Positions 12,583-23,463 of a stretch of DNA of 64,000 nucleotides are shown in pieces. Origin of the DNA: Lyophyllum atratum (lineage: Eukaryota > Basidiomycota > Agaricomycetes > Agaricales > Lyophyllaceae); the NCBI GenBank assembly GCA_014905825.1, contig JACGCN010000023.1, positions 372,001 to 436,000 of the forward strand. The letters are read 5' to 3'. Position 1 is the stretch's first letter, and every line of letters begins with the position of its first letter. The notes under the pieces were generated by a model that saw only the letters and a program-made list of their open reading frames with translations, made no database searches and had not been told where the DNA came from. The position numbers and the translations under genes were made by a program.

Positions 12583-12958
12583 ATTGGAGTTACGAGAAAG
12601 CCAGAGTGAAAAATTCCCCACAACCTAATGTACTTAGGTGAAGATATAGGCTAGGGGCCGTGATGGGAATGATTGATCCAGGCTGAGAAGAGAACCACAT
12701 AATTTGACGAGGTATTTCTAGGATCGATTGGGTATACAGGTGGGAGCAGAGTGGAACTGGGAGCGCGTGGGCGTCGGGAGCGCAAGTCTGGTGATCACAG
12801 TCTCCGATCGGAGGCCGTCGGACATGCCCTAATTTCGGGCATAACTTGAAAGTTGTCTACATCACCGACAACGCAAGAACAGTCACATAAAATCATGGAC
12901 GCAGTTCAAAACCTCATATAGACACTTGTTGTTGAACGCCAGTCTACTATCCACGGTT
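12583..12958. promoter_or_regulatory. Shared divergent promoter of permease and dehydrogenase-like genes
   Basis: 376 bp between two start codons pointing outwards. It contains CTCCGATCGGAG (12802-12813, a perfect palindrome) and CCGTCGG (12815-12821). Both are everted CCG/CGG half-sites of the kind bound by fungal Zn2Cys6 regulators. Regulation by such a factor is inference. Confidence 0.45.
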
Positions 12959-14361
12959 ATGAATTCGCCTCATATACCGCCCAAGGGCAAAAAATTCTAT
13001 CTCTTCGGTTATCCAGTCGCTCATTCAGCTGCACCTGCCTTGCATAACCTCTGTTTTGCCAACTGGTCTACGGGGGACCCACCAAATGCTTACAGTCTTT
13101 GGCCGACTAGCAAGGTTACGTCTGCCATGTTAGAAACCTTGTCTCGAGATGATTGTGGGGGCTCCGCGTTCGTCCGTCTTCCACCGACCTCTCGACATAC
13201 CCTTACCAGCACCACTACATAAAAGTGTTACCATGCCTCTCAAGGCTGCGATACTGCCTTACCTTGACGAGGTTTCTCCCGAGAGTCAAGCGACGGGTGC
13301 TTGCAATACTGTTGTCAAAGTCCCCACAAGTGACGGGTACAAACTCGTAGGACAGAACACAGACAGTACGTCTAATCCTTAGCAGGGTGTTCCACTGTAT
13401 TTGGGCGAGGCTTATAGCATTTTAGTTCTAGGGGTTCGGAATGCTCTCTTGCGGGCGCTTCGCTGTCAATTTCCAAGTGTGAAGGTATCCTCCGACGAGT
13501 CTTATCCACCGGGCATCAAGGCTGGGGGTGTTATCATTGGAGGCGGCGCAACCACTCGGTCCGCGGCGCACGCTCTTACTCTTCTAGGACTGCGCCCACT
13601 TTTCTTAGTGAACCGTGATGCTGCAGAAGTCTGCGCTGTCCAGGAGTCATTCGCCCATTTGAATATCATTCATCTGAAGAGTCCAAACGATGTTGAGACT
13701 CATCTGGCTCGTCCGGACGCCGTCAAAATACTGATGGTTGTTGGTGCTATCCGTGAGTCCGGTCGCTTCCGCGTTCTTGCATACTAGAAAAATCTTCCTG
13801 CTTTCTCAGCGGCTTTGGCCCCTAATACACCAGAGGAACGACTAGTTTACTCGACCGTATCCACGATCCTCACCATGCCTTATACGCAGCCAGCGACGGT
13901 TTCCGAAGGTTTGCCTATACCGAAAAGACGAATATTTCTGGAAATGGCGGTACAACATGAATCTCTTTCGTTCGACGTTATACTCATGACCACGGCGTGG
14001 CGTAGTATAAGCCTCGTTTAACACCTATGTTGCAGGTTGCCATAGCGCATGGGTGGCATGGCGTCGATGGGGTCCAAGTTGGTGCCCAATCCTTCCTCTG
14101 AGCCATACTAACAGTGCGTTCTCGTGTGCTCGTCGGCAGGCTATGATCGAACAGGGTTTAGCTCAACAGCGCATGTGGTATATGTCCAGCCCAAGCACCC
14201 AAGTTGGCAGCGACCCTCACATTTTAGGTCCTGAGCTAGAACAGTCGGCAAGAGAGCTGTGCGAAAAGATGGGCGATGTGGTGGTGATCGGTGAAGAGGC
14301 GGACAAGGCGGTTGGCAAGGATGCCGCCATGATACCAGTGAGGATACCTGTGCGTCTTTGA
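12959..14361 (+). CDS. Shikimate/quinate dehydrogenase-like protein
   Basis: The ATG at 12959 gives MNSPHIPPKGKKFYLFGYPV. The N-terminal substrate-binding domain shows FGYPVAHSAAPALHNLCF, VTMPLKAAILPYLDEV (the Lys of the catalytic MPLK motif) and GACNTVVK. GQNTDILGVRNAL carries the catalytic-pair Asp. A Rossmann segment follows, GGVIIGGGATTRSAAHAL, then FLVNRD. The C-terminal exon contains EQGLAQQRMWYMSS. This is the fungal branch of the shikimate/quinate dehydrogenase family (Qa-3/QutB-like, or the related regulator QutR). Introns: near 13163-13224; about 13367-13426 with acceptor CATTTTAG; about 13754-13809; about 13948-14007; and one ending at 14140 whose donor is not clear (see findings). 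Paired with a quinate-type permease. Confidence 0.75.
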
Positions 14362-14925
14362 AAACCGGTTGCCGGGTAATGGCTTAGAGTTCCCTCGATG
14401 GCAGACCTGACAAGGAAGGCGTGCACCATACAAATTATTTTTTAATTGTATCGAGGCGGATTCAGCTGGTGGAAGGTTGAAGTCGGGTTGTATCTCACTC
14501 ACGTATTTTATATGATCACCCAAATGTCGATGAAGTCCATGAGGATACCGAGCCTGACTCCTAACTTTGTTATAATGTGGATATCTCTGATGATATCGAT
14601 AGCCTCTTGGAATAGGTTGCCAATGCTTTTGGAATCAAGACTGGAGGGGTGCACGAGCCAACGGCAACATCACAAGATTGGGTGCGTACCAGTACGTCCA
14701 GCCCAATGTACATATACGGTATAATGATAAAATGTGTGCAAAGATTTTGCATCTAGCGGAAGGCTGAGAAGCACGAAGTCATCGAAAATGATAAGTGGAC
14801 CTGAATTACGAGGAGACTGTGACTATCAGCTGTGTCATAGCATCTCCGGCCGCATTCATATAATGCCATTGCGGAACAAATACCTCAAAAACATCCATCG
14901 ATAGCAGTTGATCGTCAACTAGCCC
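14362..14925. other. Convergent intergenic region
   Basis: Between the 3' ends of the dehydrogenase-like gene and the kinase gene. Only short chance ORFs. Confidence 0.5.
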
Positions 14926-17547
14926 TCAACTCGACCCACCCATCCTCGACAGGATCGCGTCCAGGTCCTCCAAGGAAGGGCAGTGCTGATGGACTCTCGC
15001 GTCTCGAGAAGTACGGAAACGTGCAGCAGACCTTCCATGCCAGTGTGCAGGTGGCCTGGTATCAGTTGGCTTCTCGAGTTCCAGGCGTACCAGCACTTCA
15101 GCGATGGCCGGGCGATCCGCGGGAGTGAAAGTCCAGCAATACTCCATCAAATTCCACATCTCGGTGGTCAATCCGTTGTCGACCCAAGGGTAGGTAGCGT
15201 CTCCGGGGCATGTGGGGAGATCCCCGCGACCGATTCTTAGAATGACTGATGATTCGCGGGCGGATTCGAAGAAGGGAACGTATCCGGTAAAGACCTTGCA
15301 AAAGATATCAGGTTAAACGGAAAACGTGTACAGTGGGAGGACATACCTCGTAGGCTAAACACGCCCAAGCGAAAACATCGCTTTTCTCGGTATTATGAAT
15401 CGCATCGTCTGACTCAGGGGCGAGCAGCTCTGGCGCTTGCCACCTGGTGGTACCGCCCTTAGATGCCACAGAGGAATGTGTGGCCCAGTGTGGTATCTCT
15501 GGATCAGTCACGCTTGAGAGACCGAAATCCGCTAAGCGAGCTCTACCCGAGGCATCCACTAGCACATTGGCCTTCAAAAAACGGTCAATTGAGATTAACA
15601 CGAAGCAATGGCTGAGCTTACAGCTTTCAGGTCACCATGAACAATTGTATGGCCATGCAGATAACTCACACCAGCCGCCGCATCCGAGCACTATGAAGCG
15701 TTCAACATGGATCGTTCTGAATGTGCAAGAAAGGTGTCTCACGAGAAGAACTCGGTTTGCGGCAGGGTTTGCCCTCAAATACTCGGTCAGGTGTCCATTT
15801 TCAGCCCAGGGCGAAACGAAGGATAGTTGAGAACGCAATGTGAATAGTCCATAGAGAGGTAGCAGATTTGGGTGAGATAATTGGCCCCAAAGGATAGCTT
15901 CCCTTGCATAGATCTAATCAAGGATTGAGTTCAGTTGTATCCTGAGCAGGACGAACACGAGACGGACCTTCGCCATATATTCCGGCGAAGAGGTTGTGTA
16001 TGTCCTGATAACCTTGAGGCATAGAGCTTGGCCTTGGAAATGCGCCTTGTGTATGTCTGCATAGCTGCCTGATTTAAGCGGCCCTTGCTCTGCCAAGACG
16101 ATCGTCGTGCCATCCAAGTCGAAACTCTGTGGGTAGAGTTTTGTCGTCGCTGAAAGTCTTCGCATAGCAGTAATTAATTGCCTCCGAAGTCGGCCCTGGA
16201 GATCGCGAGTGTCTAGAAGCTTCACAACTTAGTGAGTATGACATTAGTCTTTGAGAAAGCCAGCTTTGCGCTTACCATTTGGAATACATCGAGAATGGTT
16301 TGGGCATCCGGTCCATCGCAAGACAGAAGTTGCTTGTACTGTTCAGTTTTGTCGAGGACGGCACCTAGCTTAGATAAAATATTGATTACAGGAGATTTAG
16401 AACCCGAGGAGGTGTCATCCACAGGTGTAACGTTTGATTTATGGGCGGTCTGAGGAAGGGTGGCCAACTTCTCTTCCTCCCCACTATTCTTATCCTCTGT
16501 CTCCTCACTTTCCGCCGACCTTCCCCCGTTCTGTCTCTCCTCTGCTTCCGTCTGTTTTGAGGCCTCCTCGGCATGTTTGACAGCGGCGTCCTCTTGGCTT
16601 GCGTCGTGCGCGGACCTCACCACCAAAGTGTTTTTAAGAGTGAATTCGAGAGTTGTAGTCGCTCTACCCTCGAAAGGTATTCTCTTTGGGGAGGTAGACG
16701 TTGCTTCCACCTCCTCTGCCTTCGTCACCTCCCGCTCTGGCGTCGTCACAAGCTCCTCCCTTCGTTTCAAACCCGGGTCATATTTCAAAGCGTTTTTGCT
16801 TGCAGCGTCGCCAGACGGACGTGGTCTACGACCTATTGGTCGATTGGCAGATCTTGAAAGAGGAGGCGTCGGATATGAAAGATAGGGTTCCCTTGGCATA
16901 GCGGGCGGTGGAGGTATGATTCCCCATGCTGATAGATGAGGGCGAGAGGCATCGTCTTCAGCAGCATTTCTAGCCGAAGGAGGAACTACTGAGGAAGATG
17001 CATCCAAGGCGAATGACGCATTGTGATCCGATGCCGGCCTCGCTGCAGCAGGATAGTGGCCTTCTGGCGCAAAAGACAGGTCCTCGCAACGTGCTACAGT
17101 GACAAAGGAGGGAAGGAGTTGAAGGGCTTTCAGCCGATGGGGGGATCGTGGCCTTGAAAACTTCACAGGTGGCAAGTCGGAGAGACTATGGTGGGTATTG
17201 GAACTCCTGCGAATGTCCCACCAGTTCTCTTTCTTCGATAGCGCGGGCGTTGGCGGCGGGGGAAGAAGGGCAGTCAATGTCAGAGGGTGAGGTTTAGACG
17301 ACGTCGTGGACACCGCCTGTGGAGCCCAGATCATATCCGCTGCCCTACGAAAAATTTCCCTATCACTCCATTCGAAATTCGGCCCATCGGTCAAAGACTG
17401 TTGCCACGCAGAAGTAGTGCCCGTGGTAGTATTTAGCTTCGCAAGCCTCCCAGGCGCAGACTTTGCGTAAACGATTTCCTCGTCAGGCGTTGGAGGCTCC
17501 GGATTCTCGGCATTGGGCCTTGACGGTGGCCGAGAGCTCCGTTGCAT
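14926..17547 (-). CDS. Protein kinase with long disordered N-terminal region
   Basis: The first large exon (about 16275-17547) encodes some 425 residues rich in Pro, Ser, Glu and Thr. The kinase domain is spread over small exons: a nucleotide-loop-like GPLKSGSYADIHKAHF, CLKVIRTY (likely VAIK Lys), REAILWGQLSHPNLLPLYG (alphaC and following), the catalytic loop HGDLKAANVLVD, LADFGLSS (DFG), RWQAPELL (APE), SDVFAWACLAYEVFTG, and CWTFTPADRPAIAEV. The catalytic loop has HGD in place of HRD, a form common in the expanded Agaricomycete kinase-like families. All catalytic residues look present. The N-terminal exon joins through an intron starting GTAAGC near 16275 and ending AAG before CTTCTAGAC. An upstream exon may belong to it (see 17636-18421). 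Substrate unknown. Confidence 0.75.
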
Positions 17548-17635
17548 GGATGGCGGGCAGAAATCTGAAAAGGACGAAGGTAGAGGATCTGACGTGGACC
17601 CGTACCACTCGTATAGTTCTGCAGACGATATAAGC

Positions 17636-18421
17636 CTAGATCAAGAGAGGCAATGAGTAACAGAACTTGCCATCGAAAAAGTCGTTGTCGTCATGGTCGT
17701 TTGAACCTCGCGAACTGGCAGCACGCAAGGGAAATTCGGCGCCCCGCTCATGGTCCTGGCCTTGTTCGTGGTCTGGCTGCTCATTCGGCGCTCGCCATTG
17801 TCCCCGCCTTCTCTCATCTTCATTCACACCTTCTTCTCGTTTCCCCTGCTGCTCTCCGCCTTTCTGCTTCTTTTTATCTTGCTGCCTCCCCCAGACCACG
17901 ATGTCCTGTGATACGTCCGGAGTTCCTAGCTGCCTGGGCAATTGAACCGCAAGTACATGTCCCAAGCCTTGATTATCGACAGGCCTCATTTGTACCTCGG
18001 GTTCAGCAGAGGTCTCTCCTGAGATGTCCTTCTGAGTGTCGCCGATCCCGTCCACGATGTCCTTCTTTTCTCGATCAAGTACCTTGTCCCATCGTGGAAG
18101 CGTATCTCTAGTCGTCACCGATCGCCTCTCCTGACGCTTACGTTCCAGCTCAACGCGGAAGGTTCCTTCAAAGAGGGTCTGGATACATTTCATAGCCTCG
18201 TGATACTCTTGACTGAGATGCTCTGGCCTGATGACGGACGCAGGCTCCTTGTCAGGATCGTTCTCGAGATTCTTCCTGGCGTCGGCCACCATGGATGTCA
18301 GGTCCTCCTCCATCTTATGTCTCAGCGCTTGCTTCCATGCTTCGTCGGGCTCAGAATCTGGGGCATCATTGTCGGGCAATGTGGTGTACCTCGGGGCTTG
18401 GGTTGATCCTACTACTGACAT
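17636..18421 (-). CDS. Charged, disordered protein, or first exon of the kinase gene
   Basis: An ORF of 261 codons starting MSVVGSTQAPRYTTLPDND at 18421. It is rich in Asp, Glu, Lys, Gln and Arg, with no recognised fold. It contains a helical stretch around EAWKQALRHKMEEDLTSMV and acidic or KKKQKGG-type patches. The stop codon TAG at 17636 lies inside a plausible acceptor (CTAG). If the 31 nt beginning GTTCTG are spliced out, the frame continues through 29 residues into the MQRSS start of the kinase ORF (17547). So it may be either a separate gene 88 bp upstream or the kinase N-terminus. No function is proposed. Confidence 0.5.
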   Translation of the reverse strand: MSVVGSTQAPRYTTLPDNDAPDSEPDEAWKQALRHKMEEDLTSMVADARKNLENDPDKEPASVIRPEHLSQEYHEAMKCIQTLFEGTFRVELERKRQERRSVTTRDTLPRWDKVLDREKKDIVDGIGDTQKDISGETSAEPEVQMRPVDNQGLGHVLAVQLPRQLGTPDVSQDIVVWGRQQDKKKQKGGEQQGKREEGVNEDERRRGQWRAPNEQPDHEQGQDHERGAEFPLRAASSRGSNDHDDNDFFDGKFCYSLPLLI

Positions 18422-19166
18422 CGAGGCGGACTTTGCTGGTGGGTGTGAAATGGTAACGCCACGGCAGACCCTGATGTCGTATATGAAATGGTAGTGTTGG
18501 ATGTGAAAGGGTAGAGGGAAGTGATGGAATGCATTATGGGCTACCAGCGTATATAGTAGGGTGTTGACAGCACAACGCGTGAAACACGAGGCTCTGGCGT
18601 GTCGGGCGTTTGCAGTCCAAAGGGCCTGCCGAAGAATTTTCGTGAGCAGGCCATGATTCAACGAGCGATGGTAGGGGGAGGGGGGTGCCGTGAAATAGTG
18701 GTTTCTATAGTTTAGTGGGCTCTGAAGCAAGGTCCCGGTTCAAGTTGAAGCTTGAAGCACGTCCGATCATGATCGTGACTTGCGAAAATGTTGATGGATG
18801 ATGACGTAAGTAGTGCCTTCTTAAGCAATTTCGTATTGCAAAGGGAAGTCCAGGGCTTGCATTCAGAAATTCTACCAATCGAGTGCATTTTGAACAGATA
18901 TACAATGAATCGAAAATGCGCATCGTGGCCATAATCCATCACGAGCTGCTAGTCAAGCAAGGGCGAGGACGACGAGCCGCAGAGCGACTTGTCACACGAG
19001 CCAAAGGCCACCACAGGCGTCCCAGGCTTCCTGCCCAGTGCCGACCTATCAAACCGATCGAATGGAGTGCATCGTAGACCAGAGCAATACAGTAGTAAGA
19101 TGATCCCAACTTTCTTGCACGGCAAGGAAGAAAAAGATTGGCATACCTCGTACCGAATCCCGACAG
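18422..19166. other. Intergenic, no gene recognised
   Basis: Promoter side of the 18421 gene and the 3' flank of the APH-like gene; short chance ORFs only. Confidence 0.5.
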
Positions 19167-21285
19167 TTATAGCTCCAGCAATACTGTGTTGCCACGCGGT
19201 TCATGAATGGAGCGCTCTTCCTCGATCCCATTGACAGTAAGCCAAGCCTCCAAGCGCCTCCCTAGCTCCCCACCCCGTCCACCACAATAGTCCCCAGTCG
19301 TGTTGAGCATCTGCTCCTTCTCCTGCTCCTTGGCAAAGGGGAGCTTCGAGGACGGTTTACGCCGAGTAACAGCCGAAATGAGGACGTTCGGAGCGTAATC
19401 GGGCATTGGTGGACTGTTCAACCCAGCCGCCGTAAGAGCGTCCTCGCTGTCTTTCAGCCAGTCGTCGTCGTGCTCTTCAGGTCCCAGGATGCTGTCAATG
19501 AGACCCTCCTCCCAGCCATCCCATTCAACAAAGCGGTGGGCCATGCGTAATCTTTGGCCAGCTGACTCGTAATACAGCCATTCGCGAGAGAGGGCGCCGA
19601 GGTCGACTTCTTTGCCATGCTTTGTGGGTGTCGTGCCGGACGCTTCCGCGGCCTTTCCGACTTTGACCACTGCCTCACGGAAGAGTCTCCCGATGAATGG
19701 ACTGCTCTGGACAAATGCAGGAAGGTGGGCGCACTGCCATAGTGGTCGTGTGGTTGTAGATTCCCAGTCAATTATGCATGTCTAGATTCGCCAAGATTAG
19801 CAAGAGGAACATCTGAGCGAGAACAGGTGACCTACGATCTTCGAATTGTCCTCAGCGTCAACGAAAATGTTCTCAAGACTGAGATCGTGACAATCAAGAG
19901 CAAAGGTTTCCGGAGAATCATCCAGGGTCGCCTTAACAAGACGGTCCATCATGCTCTTCCACCTCGCCATCTCTTTCCGCACCCGGTCCTCTCTCTCAGA
20001 GAGGTGAGCAACCAGAAAGGTACTCCTCTGCATTCGCCTGTAATCGCGGTACATAGCGTCGCCCGGACCTTCCCATTCTTCCTCACTCTCTTCCAGGTCC
20101 CACTCGTCACTGTCGTCACTCTCATCACCCGGCACGGCCCTTAGCCGGTGATGTCTCGAAGACATGATCTCGTCAGGATCAAGATGGAGTCGATGCGGCG
20201 CAGATTTGCCTTCGTTCTCTCGGATAACGCCGTCGATCTCTCGTTCTGCGCACGAGGCAAAGTAATCACTTGAACTCGACCACGGCCCGCGATTGAGTTC
20301 CGTAGGGTGTGTGAGCTCTCCCCTATGGGTACCGAAGAAGGGCCAAGAGATGATAGGGCCGACATGGAACTCCCGACCAAGGGGTCGAGTCAATTTCGCG
20401 TTGTGGAGTCTTGAGGTAACCAAGTTTGACATGCTTAGAGTCGGCGAGAATGGAAAAGCAGAGTATGGATGCTGAACTGCTTTTGGAGTGGGAGCGGACG
20501 AGGAGAGCGCTCCGTAAGGATTGGGCCCGAAGTATAGGGATCCGATGTCGCTGAACCGGTGGGCGAATAGGCGTAATATCATTGTCGCGAGATTCTCGAG
20601 TAACTTGGCGAGATCGTTGTAACATAGCGAGTGGAAGACGGTTGCAAGGGGTACGCCGGGGGCCTTTGACCAACGTTGGTGTCAACCATAGCACGTGTAT
20701 CGACGCGCTTATGCAACACACCTTGGACATTAGAATATACTCGCCGCCTAGTCGATTATAAGGATTGGAGTCGTAATGGTACACGGACGGTATGGGAATA
20801 TTGGTGTTTTCGCGGAGAAAGTGCATTGTAGCAACTTCTGATTCCGTTTTCAGGCGCGGCATGTAGCGCCTGGCGACGCTTGCGACTAGTTCAGAGTGGT
20901 CGGATAGCGTGATAAGATATGCCTGTGATTACGAAGTTAAAGCTTGTGATAGAGGGTCGAATGTGATGATCTCACCTTGTGGAAGGTCCCTATTGTAGAC
21001 CGGTCGTTAGCACAAGAGCCGGCCATGTGAAACCTGAAGCTCACCTGCACTCAGAAATTCGATCCTGCCTACATCTATTCCCTTATTCTCGCGTACAACA
21101 TCTTTGAGGACTCGCCTGTCCACTTGAAAAGGGGTCGCACCGTGCAGAGCAGCGTCGGCCTTAGCTTCGCGTTTTCGATCGGCATGTTCGATCGCCCAAC
21201 TCCACTCTAACGGCGCGACGCGGGGGTTCGGTGAGGCGGGACCATTGGAAAGATTCACTGATAGGTCATGACCATTCCCATGCAT
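19167..21285 (-). CDS. APH-family (aminoglycoside phosphotransferase-like) protein
   Basis: A multi-exon gene. The ATG at 21285 (MHGNGHDLSVNLS) is the first in frame; a longer frame upstream lacks ATG. Features in order: ESEVATMHFLRENTNIPIPS and NRLGGEYILMSK (the N-lobe and hinge pattern of APH-like kinases); a long acidic insertion (DESDDSDEWDLEESEEEWE); LDCHDLSLENIFVD (Brenner-type catalytic loop, H-D-x5-N); ITCIIDWEST (the DFG-equivalent Asp-Trp-Glu of the APH fold). The C-terminal half is alpha-helical, ending GNTVLLEL. Fungal relatives are annotated as phosphotransferase-family or Aim9-like proteins; real substrates are unknown, and antibiotic resistance should not be assumed. Introns occur near 20700, 19820 and 20900-21050. 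Confidence 0.75.
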
Positions 21286-22684
21286 CACAGGATGGCTTCG
21301 ATGGCAGATAGGGTTGTCTGACAAGACTATACAAGTGCGTTCAGCTTATCTGGGTCTCAGCAGGTCTGGCGTAGTGAGATACAAGCGAAAAATCTGAAAC
21401 TTATGAGATTCCGAGGTAGACAGTGGGGTATTTGAGAAGGATGGTGGTGGTTGCAGTCTAAGAGGCCAGTGGGCACACAGGGAGGTTGAAAGACGGGGAT
21501 ATGGGCGCGGTAGCATAGCGATTGCGTCCTATAATTATGTGCTTGATAAATAAGCGAGTTTGTAGCTATTTGGTATATCCTTGTTTCGCCATGTGATCGA
21601 TCATCCCGCCGAAACCGGACAACTGTTGAACCACTTACGGCCTCCAGCGGCCTGCCCAAGTTTGTTCCACGTTCCATCTGAACTGCAGTTCCTCCAGATT
21701 TCCGTACGCAACACCTACGGCACCGTGCGGCCCAGATATATACAGACCGTCTAAGTATAACATAGGTCAGTTCAAGGTCAGTTGATCGGGATATTACATT
21801 TTTATTCCATCCACCCTTGACCAGACCCTTCCGACCCTTAAGGACCCTTAGACGGCCCTGAGTAGCTCGTGAGCCCTTACCTCGCTTACTTATCTTGTGA
21901 AGTCAAGGAAGATGGTCAAGGCGACTTTGCATGAAGTGGCTTCTATTCGCCTTGGGTTGGGTTGTCAAGTGCGAGAAACCCACTTGCTGGCATATGCATG
22001 GAGTCCTTTTTGTCCTGGCTAGTCCTGACACGTCAACGACATCACTAAACATGGATTCATGTCGGTGACGTCTCGTCATCATCAGCTGCATATCTCATCT
22101 CAGAACTGCAGCGGGTGTCAGCAGATTACGTGCTTCGGAGCTACATATACAATTCTCGGCCAACGTGCGTTTAACGGGGACGTGCTCATCAAATGTGGGG
22201 ATGTGATATACACCCTGAACGCGGATGTATTTTTAGTTTGAGCGCCTCAGGATTCAGGAACCGCCAGGGCACAGCTGCTCAAACACAAGACCTTCAGCAG
22301 TTCATACATGTAGACCTACGAGCCTCGATATACACTGTCCAATCGTTGAACGCCATTGAAAAAGTCAATTTAACGTTTTGGCATTTCCGGCATCTGCAAC
22401 AGTCAGCCAAGGACAATGTCCAAGACTATTCGTCGAGACTATCGTCAAATGAGCTAGTCCTACCTCGGTAGAGTCGGGGACAACTTCAGCGATGTGATAT
22501 GTGATTATACCCGTAACCCTCAGACGAGCAACCATGTTGCCCAGCATTCTTGGCGGTATGCTTGTCGGTTCTGAACCGATATATAGCTGCGAACAAGAGT
22601 GGAATGAGGTAGGTTTAAGTACTTACACCGTCATCATCGAAGCGCTGTAGTTAAGATCATGATGATGATACAGAAATTTCATGC
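21286..22684. other. 1.4-kb gap with no recognised gene
   Basis: Short ORFs on both strands (for example 21357-21677 on minus) show no family motif. The right part borders the truncated F-box/LRR copy. Confidence 0.5.
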
Positions 22685-23243
22685 CTACGGGATGACGTCC
22701 TCGTTGCTGGCAGCAGGTGCAGTTCCCTTGTCTTGCAAGCCTGCCCAGATAAAGTTCGCGGTTTCTAGGCCGGGTATAGCTATATTGACAGCACGAAGAT
22801 GATCAGGTTCCGCTATGAAGTGGCGCAGTTTCCAGCCGACACTCGTCGGTGTATCATGAAGCTAACACAGCCATACGGGAATGAGACATTGAATTCAAGG
22901 TCTTATGGCTTTGCGCACCTGTGGTTTGAAACTCCTATAAACTCGTACCTTTGAGCTGACTATTTTGAATAATAGATGGAGTTTTAACTAGCCAAGACAG
23001 TTTCGCTGTGAGGACCGCCAAGAGTATTGGACCCAGATCTTCGACAGGCAGCTGAAGATTTCTGAGATTACTCGTCTGAGCGAACGCGTTGAGGATATCT
23101 TTGACAGAATCGGAGTAGGATAACTTCCTCACTCTCGATATACGTGGGAAGCTCAGAGTACGCGGACTAGGGACAGCCACCGAGGATTTGACTTCAGAAA
23201 TAATAGAGCGCTCTACATAGCACACACGAGCAACGTCGAGCAT
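22685..23243 (-). pseudogene. Truncated F-box/LRR paralog (C-terminal part only)
   Basis: The segment SYSDSVKDILNAFAQTSNLR followed by LLAVLTAKLSWLVK aligns in pattern with the late LRR region of the three complete family members here (for example SSHDDVEALTNAFTSRGILR and LLSIFAAKLPGL at about 58 kb). After an intron, SVGWKLRHFIAEPDHLR matches their conserved C-terminal exon (CVGWKLRKLIANVTW at about 32 kb). The F-box and most LRRs are absent upstream, where sequence to 23460 shows no family resemblance. Most likely a relic. A short expressed protein starting in this stretch cannot be excluded. Confidence 0.55.
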
Positions 23244-23463
23244 CCAGTACTTACAACCAAGAAGACAGGGTAATCATCAGAATATTGGTGCCGGTGTAGC
23301 ATACGTGTGGGATGTACGGAACGGTAACAATGAACGAAGACGCTGCTTGAAAAGAGCCTTTGGCCGACGGCTCCGACCTCGCTCATTACGCTGGCTAGAT
23401 GAAAGGAGGGAAAGAAAAAGTTTGCTTCATGGACAATAGCAACACAAAAATACACACTACGAT

